Shown: piece by piece, positions 32,208 through 43,680 of the stretch | Position numbering within the stretch: the stretch's first letter is position 1 | Layout: each line of letters opens with the position of its first letter | Assembly (NCBI GenBank): GCA_037783415.1 | Contig: JAZGTN010000298.1 | Location: 186,001-250,000, forward strand | Direction of reading: 5' to 3' | Source: Leptasterias polaris | Taxonomy: Eukaryota > Echinodermata > Asteroidea > Forcipulatida > Asteriidae | DNA length: 64,000 bases | Translations under genes and position numbers: made by a program | Notes under the pieces: generated by a model | Told to the model about the DNA's origin: nothing | The model's database searches: none | Seen by the model: only the letters and a program-made list of their open reading frames with translations

Positions 32208-32317
32208 GCGCCATTTTGGGAGTCAATGTGCAATTGTGTTGCACAGTGTTGTGCACATTTTATGTAACGTGGTGGTTAGATGCAACACACTATGTGTTGA
32301 CTCCCAGAATGGCAAGC
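32208..32317. mobile_element. Small MITE with GCGCCATTTTGGGAGTCAA ends
   Basis: Left GCGCCATTTTGGGAGTCAA and right TTGACTCCCAGAATGGCAAG are inverted repeats, about 110 bp apart end to end. The partner in copy B is at 45262-45375. A shorter relative occurs at 61410-61461. Confidence 0.6.
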
Positions 32318-32359
32318 GTGACACAGGCTTCATGTGTTGTTAGTGCAAGGGTTTAATTG

Positions 32360-32546
32360 CAGTGGCGTAACCAGACATTTTCCTTTGGTGGGCAAGCAGG
32401 AGAAAAGACATATCGTAGGGGGGGGGGGGGGAATCATTCATTTGTGCATTTTTTTAAATTCATTAGGGGGGGGGGGGTAGAGGGTGTCAAGAGTTCTCAG
32501 CAAGAGGCTGCTTCCCCCCCTCCTTCATCCTCTGGTTATGCCACTG
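32360..32546. mobile_element. hAT-like MITE with CAGTGGCGTAACCAGA ends
   Basis: CAGTGGCGTAACCAGA at the left is matched by TCTGGTTATGCCACTG at the right. Flanking 8-mers TTTAATTG and GTTAATTG match at seven of eight bases, as expected for hAT. Internal G runs. Present in both duplication copies (45418-45615). Confidence 0.8.
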
Positions 32547-32779
32547 GTTAATTGGTATGAATGATGTTGGCGAATTTTGAGTCTTTGGTGTTTTATTTTC
32601 AAGCTAATTGATACAATTTTACTATCACTTAGTGCTTACTAGAAAGAGAAGCATGTAACTTCTTATGTTAAACAAAATAAGCATTGATGAGAAAGGGAAA
32701 AAATGAAATAACAATTTAAAGATGGTAGTTCCAAGTTTTCAACCCCAAGAAATAAAATAGCTCTTGTAATAAGTTTGAG

Positions 32780-33780
32780 AAAGATATAAGCTTTCATGTA
32801 AGGTACTGCAATAAAAACTAAGCCCGCGATAATGTTTTGAAACTGTTAAATAACTATAATTATGCAAGGCTACTTATTATTAGAAATTAAATGAACATGT
32901 GTAAGTTGTTTAAATCTCATCAAGTTCATCTTCATAAAGGCGGCAACAACAAAATGTGCTTGCAGCGTTCTTTCCACATGCATGCAGTGGTGTAAGGGAG
33001 GCCACAGGGATGCCTGTAATTGCTACCTCCCCAACTGAAGTCTGTGTATGATTTGTCTTGGTGAAATGAATAATAAGAATAAAATGCATACCTACGTATC
33101 AAGCAAAATAAAGTTCTTTTTAATGGGAAAATGCTTCATTTTCTTTTCCTTTTTAAAAACTTTTTAAATTTAATTACTTCCTTTTGTTTTATTTGCAAAT
33201 AATTTAGTCACCACATTTTTGGAGGGAGTGTTAAAGATACAAGGATTTTTTTGATTTTCAAATGCACTTTCCTTTACTTTGCCATTGTTTTAAGATGGAG
33301 TGTTTCTGTTGAGGATTAATACTGGTTTGAATCAAGGAGCTTTCAGACTAAAACTAGTCCATTCTTTTTGAATCTCACAAAGTCCTTACAAAAGTTTTGA
33401 CATACATTGGGGTGATACCCAGATTTTCATGTCTTATTTACCCAAAGAAATTTGTGTTTAATTAAACAGTCCTCTGTGGCACTCTTTTGTGTCACTTAAT
33501 TTTTATGGAGCAACTCTTTGCAACTTGTTCAGAGTGGCTCACATGTACAAGGACCGCTAAAAAAGGAGAGGCTTTTTAAACCGTTTAAATCATGTAAAAT
33601 GTCTCTACTCTTAGAATCAGATGGAAGTTTTAACTCCTCAGACCTTCAAATCCTAGTTCTGCAGCACCTGATGCTGTACTACATCCCCCATTAATGAAAG
33701 ATTTATTATTTACAACATAATGAAATATTTATTATTAACAACCAAAGCAAACAAAATATTAATATCACATAAACCTTTGG
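32780..33780. repeat. Duplicated noncoding block, copy 2
   Basis: Copy of 22440-24235 and of 45840-46190 plus 49940-50870. The ungapped sequence at about 32880-32900 marks where copy B received the LINE. Confidence 0.7.
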
Positions 33781-33794
33781 TTCAAGTCTAATAA

Positions 33795-35010
33795 TGATGA
33801 AGTATTATTTGTAATTGGGCTTGTAAATACTGCAGATGTTCCAGATACATGTATTACAATTGTATACACATGGCATGCTCTAGTGTTTCTGTTCAGCAGA
33901 GTGTGGGTTCGAGTCCAGGTCTTGACACTTGTGTCCTTATTAGAAAATACATTTAACCAATTTTTCTGCGTCCTTCGGATGGGACAGAAAGCCATAGGTC
34001 CTGTTTATTGTGTAATGCACATAAAAGAACCCAGTTACATGAGAAAGGCACATACAAAATTGGATTTTCCCCCCTGATCATGAACATTCCTTAGTTGCTG
34101 CGCGATCGAGGCATAGATAATTTCTTAATATTACATTAATTGTTTAGTGGGCAGCAATCAATACTGTACTTTTTCAGCATGTTTAGGAAGAGCCTGGTCT
34201 ACCCAAGCATGTACGAAATATGTTGCATCATAGGGGAGGGAAATAAGGTCTAATTAATTGATTTAGTTTTTGCTCTTACTCTGTTGTGTATTAAGCATTT
34301 TATACTCAGTACTTTCCTGAGGTCTGTGAAAACAATTCGCAGGCATATTGTGGTGGGATTCGAACCCATGACCTTTGCCATGCTAGAGCATTAGGTAACT
34401 AAGCTAGCCCGATGGCTAGTGGCAGTTTGAATCATTATGGGTTCGAATTCCACCTGAGTGTTATTTGCCTGTGGATTTTTATTTATTGCCTTTTTAAAAA
34501 ACAAATTATATTCTTTATCCCCGATGCAAAATTAACAATTATCTTAAGGTCAAGTTATGCTTTCAAAGAAACTTTCCAAATCTACACCAAGGGTTTTTTC
34601 CAAACCTCGTCTCTGGGCTCTGGTTAATGTTGGAAACACTATGCAAAATGTACACTGCTTCATAATGGATGACAGAGCCCAAGCCTGAGCCAGAACCCAA
34701 GGCTTGTAAAAGGCACCCAAGATTAGACATCAGCCAGTAGTGGATAGCTGGAGCAAATTACCAGAGAGTGCCATCAAAACCCCACACTCCTCAACTCTAA
34801 AGAGACATGTCATCTTTTGATTGGATGCTTTGGGCTATAAAATTAGAACTACGGAAAATAGTAAATTGCTTCGTTTTGGGGAAGTGGGGGGTAAATCACA
34901 CATTTTCCTTACGAGAAATTTTAAGCACACTACATGGTAATACACAAGTTTTCATATCTTGTATTGACAAGCACTATTTTCAAAAACAAGTTAATTAAAT
35001 TTACTTATCC
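33795..35010. repeat. Duplicated noncoding block, copy 2 of 20885-22120
   Basis: Includes the SINE at 33885-34075 and the tRNA-like pair at 34350-34460. In this place it separates the block above from the FREP pseudogene at 35340, whereas copy B (50820-50874) has nothing between them. Confidence 0.7.
33885..34077 (+). repeat. tRNA-Leu-type SINE, 5'-truncated
   Basis: GTGGGTTCGAGTCCAGGTC is a good B box. Core GTCCTTCGGATGGGAC and the ATGCACATAAAAGAACCCAG tail segment follow. Duplicate of 20945-21135. Confidence 0.65.
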
Positions 35011-35339
35011 TTCTTTGACACTTGATTTCTCCCCCCCCCCCCCTCTCTCTCTCTCTACAAAATTACCTTTTGCATCTTGTGGCAAACAAGGACACTTAAA
35101 TAGGAGAGGTCGTTGACCTGTATTGACCTGTGCTTTACATGTATTTTAAACCCTTGAAACCAGTTTAAACTTCCCTATTATTTAGAATCAGAGGACAGCA
35201 TTAACTCCTCAGACCTTCAAATCCTAGATATTTATATTATATCGCACAACTTTTGGTTCAAGTCTTTTTAATTGATGAACTTGTTTGTGATTTACATTCG
35301 ACCCCAAATGTTTTCATTTGAGTTTTGGGCTAGTTAATA

Positions 35340-35640
35340 TTCACACAATTTCATGCTGCATCTTTTGAGTGATTCCGTTTTAAAAGTTCCCACCAAATAC
35401 CCTGTTCATGTGAAGGATTTGAGCTTTCACCATAGTATACATCTTTAAGTTGGAGTTCATATCATGTGAGCACTGTTGAAACCACCATGCCCCATGATGG
35501 GTTTCTGCACAGTCTGCATTGTGATCAATATTGTCTCTTTCCAGTATTGAAAAGGTTTGGCCATTGGTTTTTTTTCAAGGGAGTTTCCAGGACTACCTGC
35601 ATATGGATCAAGATTAATGCTGTAATTCTTACCAGATTAG
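35340..35640 (-). pseudogene. FREP pseudogene, last third of the fibrinogen domain
   Basis: Minus-strand sequence matching the C-terminus of the 50.9-kb gene, with the CATCATGGGGCATGGTGGTT (HHGAWWF-like) and CTTGATCCATATGCAGGTAG regions recognisable but frameshifted and cut off at about 35640. It sits where copy B has the intact gene 50874-52754, so it is that gene's decayed positional counterpart. Confidence 0.8.
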
Positions 35641-35935
35641 CATTCAAGGCTATTGTATGTTATCAATACAAAGTCTTTGCTTTTTCCCCCTGTGAAACAT
35701 TTCCCTCTGAAATGAAGCCATATTTGAGAAAACTGTATCTGAAAACATACCCCCAAAAAATCAACAGCTGATTTCAGTTGTTAAAATCCAAAATAAGGTC
35801 AATGTGTTTACAAGCTGAAAATTGTGCCTTTTTCTTCTTTTTTGGCGAGCTGCTTTAGCAGAATGCGAGCCTATGTAATACCGATTTTTTGGCGAGCTGC
35901 TTTAGCAGAATGCGAGCCTATGTAATACCGATTTT

Positions 35936-35977
35936 GTCCGTCCGTCCGTCTGTCCGTCTGTCCGTCCGGCCGTCCGC
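35936..35977. repeat. GTCC/GTCT microsatellite
   Basis: GTCCGTCCGTCCGTCTGTCC and similar units, inside the 1.45-kb insertion. Confidence 0.8.
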
Positions 35978-36089
35978 ATTTAGACTTTTTGATAGTTTGT
36001 TGTGTAAAATAATTTGTACCCTCATTTGCAGTTTATTTGTCTCAAAGCCAAAATGTGGTTGGATCCACAGTGTGCAAATGGAAATTGTT

Positions 36090-36520
36090 TGAAATGTTAA
36101 AGTTTATAGGGTACAGTATTATTCTCTGGAAATTAAACGGCTTCCTTGAGTTTAAAAATGTTGAAGTTTTCAGGGTACAGTATTACCATCTGAAAATTAA
36201 ACAGCTTCCTTGTGTTTAAAAATGTTAAAGTTTTCAGGGTACAGTATTACTCTCTGGAAATTAAACAGCTTCCTAGTGTTTAAAAATGTTAAAGTTTTCA
36301 GGGTACAGTATTACTCTCTGGAAATTAAACAGCTTCCTTGTGTTTAAAAATGTTAAAGTTTTCAGGGTACAGTATTACTCTCTGGAAATTAAACAGCTTC
36401 CTTGTGTTTAAAAATGTTAAAGTTTTCAGGGTACAGTATTACCTTCTGGAAATTAAACAGATTCCTTGTGTTTAAGTTTTCAGGGTGCAGTATTTTTCTC
36501 TGGAAATTAAACAGCTTCTT
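36090..36520. repeat. 63-bp tandem repeat, about seven units
   Basis: Each unit contains GTTTTCAGGGTACAGTATTA, CTCTGGAAATTAAACAGCTT and CCTTGTGTTTAAAAATGTTA in order. The units near 36240-36440 are almost identical to one another and the outer ones more diverged. Flanking GCCAAAATGTGGTTGGATCC occurs on both sides (36048 and 36561), as if the array expanded inside a duplicated segment. Confidence 0.85.
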
Positions 36521-37763
36521 TTGAGTAATCTTAGAATAGAATGCTTTTAATGTCTTACAGCCAAAATGTGGTTGGATCCACAGTGTGCAATGTACATGTG
36601 TATACATGAGTATACATGTGTTACAATCATGTACCAGTGTGGCTAGGTTCAATGAATGTGTTTGATGTGCACTGAATTGAACCACACTGACTAGTTCAAT
36701 GAATGTGTGTGATGTACACTGAATTGAAACACACTGACTAGTTCAATGAATGTGTGTGATGTGCACTAAATTGAACAATTGTATATGTATGACACTATGG
36801 AACAATTTATCCCCTTTCCAAAATATTGTTCTAAATATTGTTTCATGGCATGATTGAAAGTTTATGTACATGTTCATATGTACATGTAAAACATGTAACT
36901 GTTTCGCCTGTATAACATGTATAATGTTCTTGACGAGCATGCATCTTTCAAAGTACCTGTAAATTTCAATACATGTACAATACATAGATGCATCTCTGGT
37001 AATTTACATGTAAAGTCTTTGATGACATACATGTACCAGAGCTGAGAGCTACATGTAAGAATTTGTTATTATTATGTGGTTTATAAAACACCTATCGTAA
37101 TTAGCCCCCAGTACCCATTCTGAGCCTCATTCCCACATTTCAGACCAAGTAAGCAATGGTCAACTACATACTTGTCACTTGTCATACTTGTTAATTGTCC
37201 CCACCTCTTTGAACATCAGTTGATCAAATGATTGTTTTTCTATTCTTCATTGTTTCTCTATCGGGCGTTAGGCAGCTCGCCATGGCAGCTTCTGCTGTTC
37301 TAGTTTACTACTTTCTCCTGACTCACACAACTGATTAATTTGTAGAGGTTTGTTAAATTATGAATATGATTGATCTCACAAAACATGAACACTGTCTGCG
37401 ACTATTTTTTCAGCTCTACCAATGCTGTACAATACCTTCAAAATTATCATTTATTAATAGGGCTAGTACAGTATATAAGCCTCTGTCTGAATTCATGACT
37501 GTGGCTACAGCTCCGGCTAAATTGTTACATGATCTTGCATTGAAGAATGGGAACTTGTATCAATAGCCGCAGCCATAGCCATATTGACATCGCCTTAGTA
37601 TTATTGTGACACATAACATCAGCCATTTTTTTAGTTGGTATTGCCTAGTTTTTACGGATCACATGATACCATTCTGATTTTAAACTCTATGATCGTATAA
37701 CAAAGGAAATCTGGTTCAAGTATATGAGATGAGAGTTTTTCAGAGCTCATACTGCATTGGTCA

Positions 37764-39097
37764 TTATTGTTCACGTATTTTCATGCTACATGTTTTGAGG
37801 TGGGTTTTTTTAAAGTGATCCCACCAAATACCCTGGTAAAGATTGGACTTTACATCTTGTAAATATTGCCCATTTAAGTTTGATGCCATACAGGAATTAT
37901 ACCACCAGGGTCCCTTGTGGGTTTCTGCACAGTTACCGTTTCGTTTCTGATCAAGATCTCTGTCACTTGTTGTAAAGAATTGTCCATTGTGATAGCCAAG
38001 AGAGTTCCCAGCAGAACCTGTATATTCACCCAGTATAAGTTTGTAATTCTCCCCAACAATTTGAGCAGGTTGGTATTTTGCATATGCCGTTTGACCGTCC
38101 CATCCCTCTAGATCTACTCTAAGTACCCATGACCCAGTAGAGGTCAGTGTCACCATGTTGTCATTGCCCAGCCAGTACTCACCAGATGGATCACCAAAGC
38201 CAGACTTGTACTCAGCCCAGTTGCGTTCAAAGTCTACACTGCCATCCAGTCGCCTCTGAAATACAATCCATCCCCCACCGTCAGTGTCCATGTCACAGTA
38301 TACTTGTAGAGCCTCACTATCGATGCTACCTGGGTAGATGGAATACACTTTACTTTGGGTGTATCCCGCTTTCAAGATCTGCTTACAAGTTCTATATTCA
38401 GGCATTGGGATTGCACTTGATGAGGGGTGAGTTGTGGGCTCAGTCGATGAGGGGTGAGTTGTTGAGATGAGAGTTTTTCAGAGCTCATACTGCATTGGTC
38501 ATTATTGTTCACGTATTTTCATGCTACATGTTTTGAGGTGGGTTTTTTTAAAGTGATCCCACCAAATACCCTGGTAAAGATTGGACTTTACATCTTGTAA
38601 ATATTGCCCATTTAAGTTTGATGCCATACAGGAATTATACCACCAGGGTCCCTTGAGGGGTGAGTTGTTGACTCAGTTGATGAGGGGTGAGTTGTAGACT
38701 CGGTTGATGAGGGGTGAGTTGTGGTCAAAGATGTCAAGAAGTCAGCTGTGTCCTTATCTGCATCAAAGTATACACTCCCTTGATCTTGAAGGAAGTCTTG
38801 AGGATGCTCAGCTCTTGTTGCATTATTCAGCTCACAGAGTTTCTTACTTTCATAGAAGTTGAAAGACTTACAGTCCTTATCCATGCTGCAATCTCGTCCA
38901 CAGATGACATGATTAGAAACAATTTTCTCTTTGTGGATATAGTTTTTGAGGACTCTATTTTCAGAGCTGAACATTTGATACTTGATATCAAATCTACGAC
39001 ACTTGCTACTTAAGCTTCCTACATGTGTTATCATCAATAGGAAAAACAGCAGAGTCATTGTGTAATGAAGAAACCTCATCAACAGTTCTGGCTCCAT
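37764..39097 (-). pseudogene. Chimeric FREP gene split by an internal 193-bp duplication
   Basis: From ATG 39097 (Kozak ACAATGG): signal peptide, PAN module (CGRDCSMDKDCKSFNFYESK) and three stalk units. The frame then enters a misplaced copy of the gene's own 3' end (38463-38655) and stops within about 14 residues. After that copy, two further stalk units and an otherwise intact fibrinogen domain (37764-38405; DRDLD loop, KGPWWYNSC, CSMKIREQ) follow. The N-terminal half and 5' flank match the 26-kb gene; the fibrinogen domain and 3' flank match the 56-kb gene. It could make a truncated secreted PAN protein, or the break could be an assembly error between alleles. Confidence 0.8.
38463..38655. 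repeat. 193-bp exact copy of the gene's 3' end inside its stalk
   Basis: Identical, as far as I can read, to 37725-37917 with a constant offset of 738 bases. It carries the last codons of the fibrinogen domain, the stop and the start of the 3' flank. The edges show short homology (TGAGATGAGAG and CCCTTG). Confidence 0.9.
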
Positions 39098-39479
39098 TGT
39101 ATTTTGATTAAAACGGTCTGTTAGAATTTGAATGTTATAAACACCAAATTTCTCATTAAAAGATTTGTGCAAAGTGGACCACTTGAAGATATATAAACAC
39201 AGCATATGCACAAGCAACTTTCTCAGAGAAGAAGTTATACAGACAAATTGAAGTTTGAAATAATCCTCAGAATAAATTGAGACTGCCCAAGTTCTTGCAC
39301 CATAATAATTGGGATGAAAGATGCAGTGGATGCTAACTCTTCTGGGCAGCACTAGTGACTGAGTAGAAATATTGGTTTTGTGAACCAACATTTAAAGAAG
39401 GATTTTGCAGGCAATGTTCCTTGCCTGGAGTGGTGTGAGGCTCTGATTCGTCACATTAACACCACCAGTTACTTGTAAG

Positions 39480-39780
39480 TCACTGATTGGTTTATTTTAA
39501 AGAGAGTAGATGTCTGCTGATTTTTTTTAATTTTAATATCTATTCAAGTGACTATGAATATTCATTGGGTGTACGGGGCAGCCACTGACAGTTTAGTTGT
39601 TGTGGTTCGTCATCGTGACAATTCATAAGAGAGCTGTGATTGGTCAAAATTCAATGTGAATATTGAGCCAGTCCATTCAATTGGTTGTGAATATATATGC
39701 CATAATCACTTGGTTGAGGGTTTATGACTGGTCAGAGCTTTTGTTTTATGAACAAATCCCTACTTTTCATTGGCTGAGCC
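39480..39780 (-). promoter_or_regulatory. CCAAT cluster and ATGAATATTCAT upstream of the chimeric FREP
   Basis: Four ATTGG motifs and ATGAATATTCAT (39553-39564), at the same distances from the ATG as in the 26-kb gene. Confidence 0.35.
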
Positions 39781-41282
39781 CACTACATGTAACACCCACA
39801 AAAGAACTTCAGTTGCATAGCCCTGTATTTTGACCCAATTCCAACATTGTAATTTTTGTATGCAAGATTTGTGTTACGAAAGTTATAAGCCAATATGGGC
39901 TCATTCAAATTTGTCAAGGTAGCCAAAAGGCCTTTCAAAATACCATGAAAGATTTCTATTGGTTACTTCAGATCCACTCTCCTCCAAGGGCAGCCATATC
40001 GTATCTCTTCAAGAAAGAATCAATAGCGTTCCACGTTTTCTATTTTCTCGTGTTGATCTTTCTGAACAGTGAGCAATGACTTCTGGTAGGTCTCCTTCCC
40101 TTATTGAAAACACCCAAGTCTCTGTAAACATCAAAGCAGTCTTACTTGTATTGAAATGCGTAGATCTATTGGAAACCACTGTAGCTTAGTGTAATGCTTA
40201 TTGTATGTGGGATAAATTTAGCATCGGTTTCACAGCCTGATATTAAATTCTACTAACAATGGCAATACAGCATTTGTTGTTAATTCATTAAGACAGAATT
40301 CTAGTAACTCTGGGAGATATTTTTGTTGCCAGTGTATTTCTCCAACTCACAATTCATATTTTAAAAATACTTTCTCAAAGGAAGTATTTAAACCAATGAA
40401 GATTTTTAATTCTTGTGTCCCTTAAGCCTCAATGCCAACTCCAAGTACAGGGCCCAACAACTATTGCTTTAAAGTTTTTTGCTGAGCAAAAAATAAACGG
40501 GATACCAGTTATAGATGGTGCATGTCATGTGGAATGGTATTTTGGCTGGTTACCTTAGACTGAGATACTGGTGCTCACAAAATCAAACACACATTGAAAG
40601 AGAATGAAGACAAACATTTCAAAACTCAAATAAACTTTAAAACGAATCCTTCATTTCCTTTCCGACAATCTATTGTCTGACTCTTTTGTTTCTGAACGTT
40701 AACATTCCAAATCATGCAACATATTTTTAAAAGCTCTAAGGCAGGACCACCGTTCTTTAGAACATGTTCGTCTCAACCGGATTGAAATCGTTCGGAAGGA
40801 TTGTTTGCCTTTTTCTAAAAACCAAAGTCAAGTGAAACAAGTTTTACTGTTAACTACACACTTTAGCCAAGTAGAGAGAATGAAGTTAGTATGCTGTGTT
40901 CAATTTTGCCTTTCTGTCCCTTTGTGCCTAGCATGTTTAGTAGGCAGCTAACAAATATAGCTTCCAGTTACATCCACTTCCAATTGCAAACTTTCAGGGA
41001 CGCTTTGTGGTAGTAAGACGTTTTAGGTAAATCCATAGTTTTGGCATGTTCAGAACAGCGTAAAAATGTTTGATACAATATCTTTTTTTTTTACTGTTTT
41101 ATGTTTGTTATAGCTGGGCAGCTTTTAAAAATAGTGTTGTACTGAAATGTTTTTTCCAGGATAACTTCGAAATAAACAAAAATTTATAAATATAAAATGC
41201 AATTCTTTATGCCACAAAGTGTCCCATATTCCACTATTGGTATATTGACATGATAGTGCTGGGGGACTATCCTGAAAGACCC

Positions 41283-42215
41283 CCCAAAAGTTGGTCCTTC
41301 GGAGGGTTGGTCCTTCAGAGGGTAGGTCCTTCAGAGGGAAGGTCCTTCAGAAGGTTGGTACTTCTAATGGTTGACCCTCGGAGGGTTGGTTCTTGAAAGG
41401 TTTGGTCCTTTAGAGGGTTGGTCCTTCAGAGGGTAGGTCCTTCAGAATGTAGGTCCTTCAGAAGGTTGTTCCTTCAGAAGGTTGGTACTTTTAAGGGTTG
41501 ACCCTTGGAGGGTTGGTTCTTGAAAGGTTTGGTCCTTTAGAGGGTTGGTCCTTCAGAGGGTAGGTCCTTCAGAGGGTAGGTCCTTTAGAGGGTAGGTCTT
41601 TCAGAGGGTAGGTCCTTCAGAATGTAGGTCCTTCAGAAGGTAGTTCCTTCAGAAGGTTGGTACTTTAGAGGGTTGGTCCTTCAGAGGGTAGGTCCTTCAG
41701 AGGGTAGGTCCTTCAGAGGGTAGGTCCTTCAGAGGGTAGGTCCTTCAGAGGGTAGGTCCTTTAGAAGGTAGGTCTTTCAGAGGGTAGGTCCTTCAGAATG
41801 TAGGTCCTTCAGAAGGTAGTTCCTTCAGAAGGTTGGTACTTTAGAGGGTAGGTCCTTCAGAGGGTAGGTCCTTCAGAGGGTAGGTCCTTCAGAAGGTTGG
41901 TACTTCAGAGGGTTGGTACTTCAGAGGGTTGGTACTTTAGAGGGTTGGTCCTTCAGAGGGTTGGTCCTTCAGAGGGTAGGTCCTTCAGAAGGTAGTTACT
42001 TCAGAGGGTTGGTCCTTCAGAGGGTTGGTCCTTCAGAGGGTTGGTCCTTCAGAGGGTAGGTCCTTTAGAAGGTAGGTCCTTTAGAAGGTAGGTCCTTCAG
42101 AGGGTAGGTCCTTCAGAGGGTAGGTCCTTCAGAAGGTTTGTCCTTCAAAGGGTTTGGTCTATGACTAGGGGTGGCTTTTCAGAGGGTTGGTTCTTCAGAG
42201 GGAAGGTCCTTGAAG
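41283..42215. repeat. 16-bp GGTCCTTCAGAGGGTA minisatellite, expanded copy
   Basis: About 55-60 units of GGTCCTTCAGAGGGTA/T with higher-order groupings (blocks containing GAATGTAGGTCC recur at roughly 190-base spacing). Expanded from an array like 29552-29760 after the segmental duplication. Confidence 0.9.
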
Positions 42216-42738
42216 TTCCTTTTTTTAATAGTTGAATGTGTCGATTATTACACAGAAGTGACTGGTCTTTAAAGGATTCAAAATGTTATTTCTGCTGTAA
42301 GAATCATTTGAGGGAACGCAAAAAAGGGGGAATGGGTTACAAAAGAATTCGCGAGCATTTGGGTTGATTATGCCATTTGGTTTCATGGGTTGGCAGGAGG
42401 GCAGGGGGCTGGAGACCATGACTAATGTAGCATTGAACACTGTATGACCACACTAAAGTGATGCATATTGAATAAGAAACACGCAAATAATGTTGGTAAT
42501 TACTAATTTGGAAAGTGCGGGGGGGGGGGGGTGGGTAGATGGAAGGGAGAGTGCCTTGAAAAGTAGTACTCAAATGACAGACTCTAAATACTTTAATAAA
42601 TTCCTTGTCTACACCAAACCTAGAAATGAAAATAGATCTGCTGCATTTGCTTGATTTCCATCACTCAGTTTATTCAACGTCATTGATCACTGGAAACACA
42701 TTATATACATGAATACATCATGTACTACAAGCAATTCA

Positions 42739-42931
42739 GGGCCCAATTTCATAAAGCAAGTGAGCACAAAAATTTGCTAAACACAGAAAAATATTGCTTA
42801 GCAGAAACTGGTTACCAGCCAAAATTTTGTGAAGTTTACACTGTTTTGACTGGTGCCCCACTCATTTTTCGCTTAGCATAACAATTTCCTAAGCAGTATT
42901 TTTTGCTTAACAGCTTTATGAAATTGGGCCC
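42739..42931. mobile_element. MITE of the GGGCCCAATTTCAT family, copy-B specific
   Basis: GGGCCCAATTTCATAAAGC and GCTTTATGAAATTGGGCCC are matching ends. In copy A (30160) the sequence AAGCAATTCAG joins directly to the next MITE, so this one inserted later. Confidence 0.8.
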
Positions 42932-42936
42932 TGCAG

Positions 42937-43316
42937 GGCCCCAATCTCATAAAGCTGTTAAGCAGGAAATGCTGCTTAGCAAATAGGTATGCTAAGAACA
43001 ACAAAAAAGATTAGCGATGTAACCAGCTGCACCAATGGAAACTTTATGGAATATTGGCTGGTAGTCTGTTTCTGTCAGCAAGATTTTGTGCTTATAATAC
43101 AGGCTTTATGAAACTGGGCCATGGGCCCAATTTCATATCGTAGCTTAGTCAAACAGAATTAATTACTTAAAAATTTTCTGCTTAGCAGAAATGAGCAGGA
43201 TACCATTCAACAATTGTACATACATGGTAGCTCGGGTGGTAACCTTATTCTGGTAAGCATGATTCTTATGTGCTCAGCTACCTTTTGTGCTTAAGCAGCT
43301 CTGTGAAATTAGGCCC
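42937..43316. mobile_element. Two adjacent MITEs shared with copy A
   Basis: 42937-43120 and 43123-43316 are the partners of 30160-30344 and 30347-30534. With the element before them they make three related MITEs in a row. Confidence 0.75.
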
Positions 43317-43507
43317 AGATTTTGAAATGTTTTGGATGCTTGATAAGATAAAATGTAATTTTGTAACTGAAATTGGCAAAAGGCTATTATGGCAAACTAC
43401 AGCAAAAGCAATGGTCACTCATGACAATAAATAAATCCATTAGGCCCCGCCCACCCAAGCATTATCACCTGTCAACCAAAGATGCCCACATGAGTAGCAT
43501 GTTTGTC

Positions 43508-43620
43508 AGGGGTGCGTTTTTGCGGTCGTAACCAATAACCTTTTTTCGGTTGAACTTCCATTGATTAATTACTGGCCAATGACCGAAACAGTTATTGGTT
43601 ATGCCCGCGAAAACACACCT
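43508..43620. mobile_element. MITE with AGGGGTGCGTTTTTGCGG ends, copy-B specific
   Basis: Inverted ends: AGGGGTGCGTTTTTGCGG...AACCAATAACC against GGTTATTGGTT-like sequence ending GCGAAAACACACCT. Copy A reads GTTTGTCTGATCAT without it. Confidence 0.75.
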
Positions 43621-43680
43621 CAGATCATAGAGATAGTTTAACCTCCATGATCAGATGTGTCTTGTTCGGCCCAGTGCCAC

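Larger units (their letters stand above)
27425..33780. repeat. Large segmental duplication, copy A (flank between FREP genes)
   Basis: Aligns with 39098-50870 once later insertions are removed. It starts at the 5' flank of the 26-kb FREP and runs into the 3' side of a FREP pseudogene. Copy A alone carries the hAT element at 30606-31409. Copy B alone carries a longer minisatellite, extra MITEs, a 981-bp element and a LINE. Confidence 0.85.
35844..37303. mobile_element. About 1.45-kb insertion of unknown type
   Basis: The paralogous flank at 55680-55750 reads straight from ATTGTGCCTG to TTTCTCCTGACTCGCAC, while here ATTGTGCCTTTTTC and CTTTCTCCTGACTCACAC are 1.45 kb apart. The left edge has GGCGAGCTGCTTTAGCAGAA twice (35844 and 35891), followed by GTCC repeats. 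The right edge has GCAGCTCGCC, partly inverted to GGCGAGCTGC. Inside are the 63-bp tandem repeats. No transposase frame. Confidence 0.6.

Noticed and set aside
41283..42215. CRISPR-like array
   Set aside because: Direct repeats with no unique spacers, in an animal genome with no cas genes; a minisatellite.
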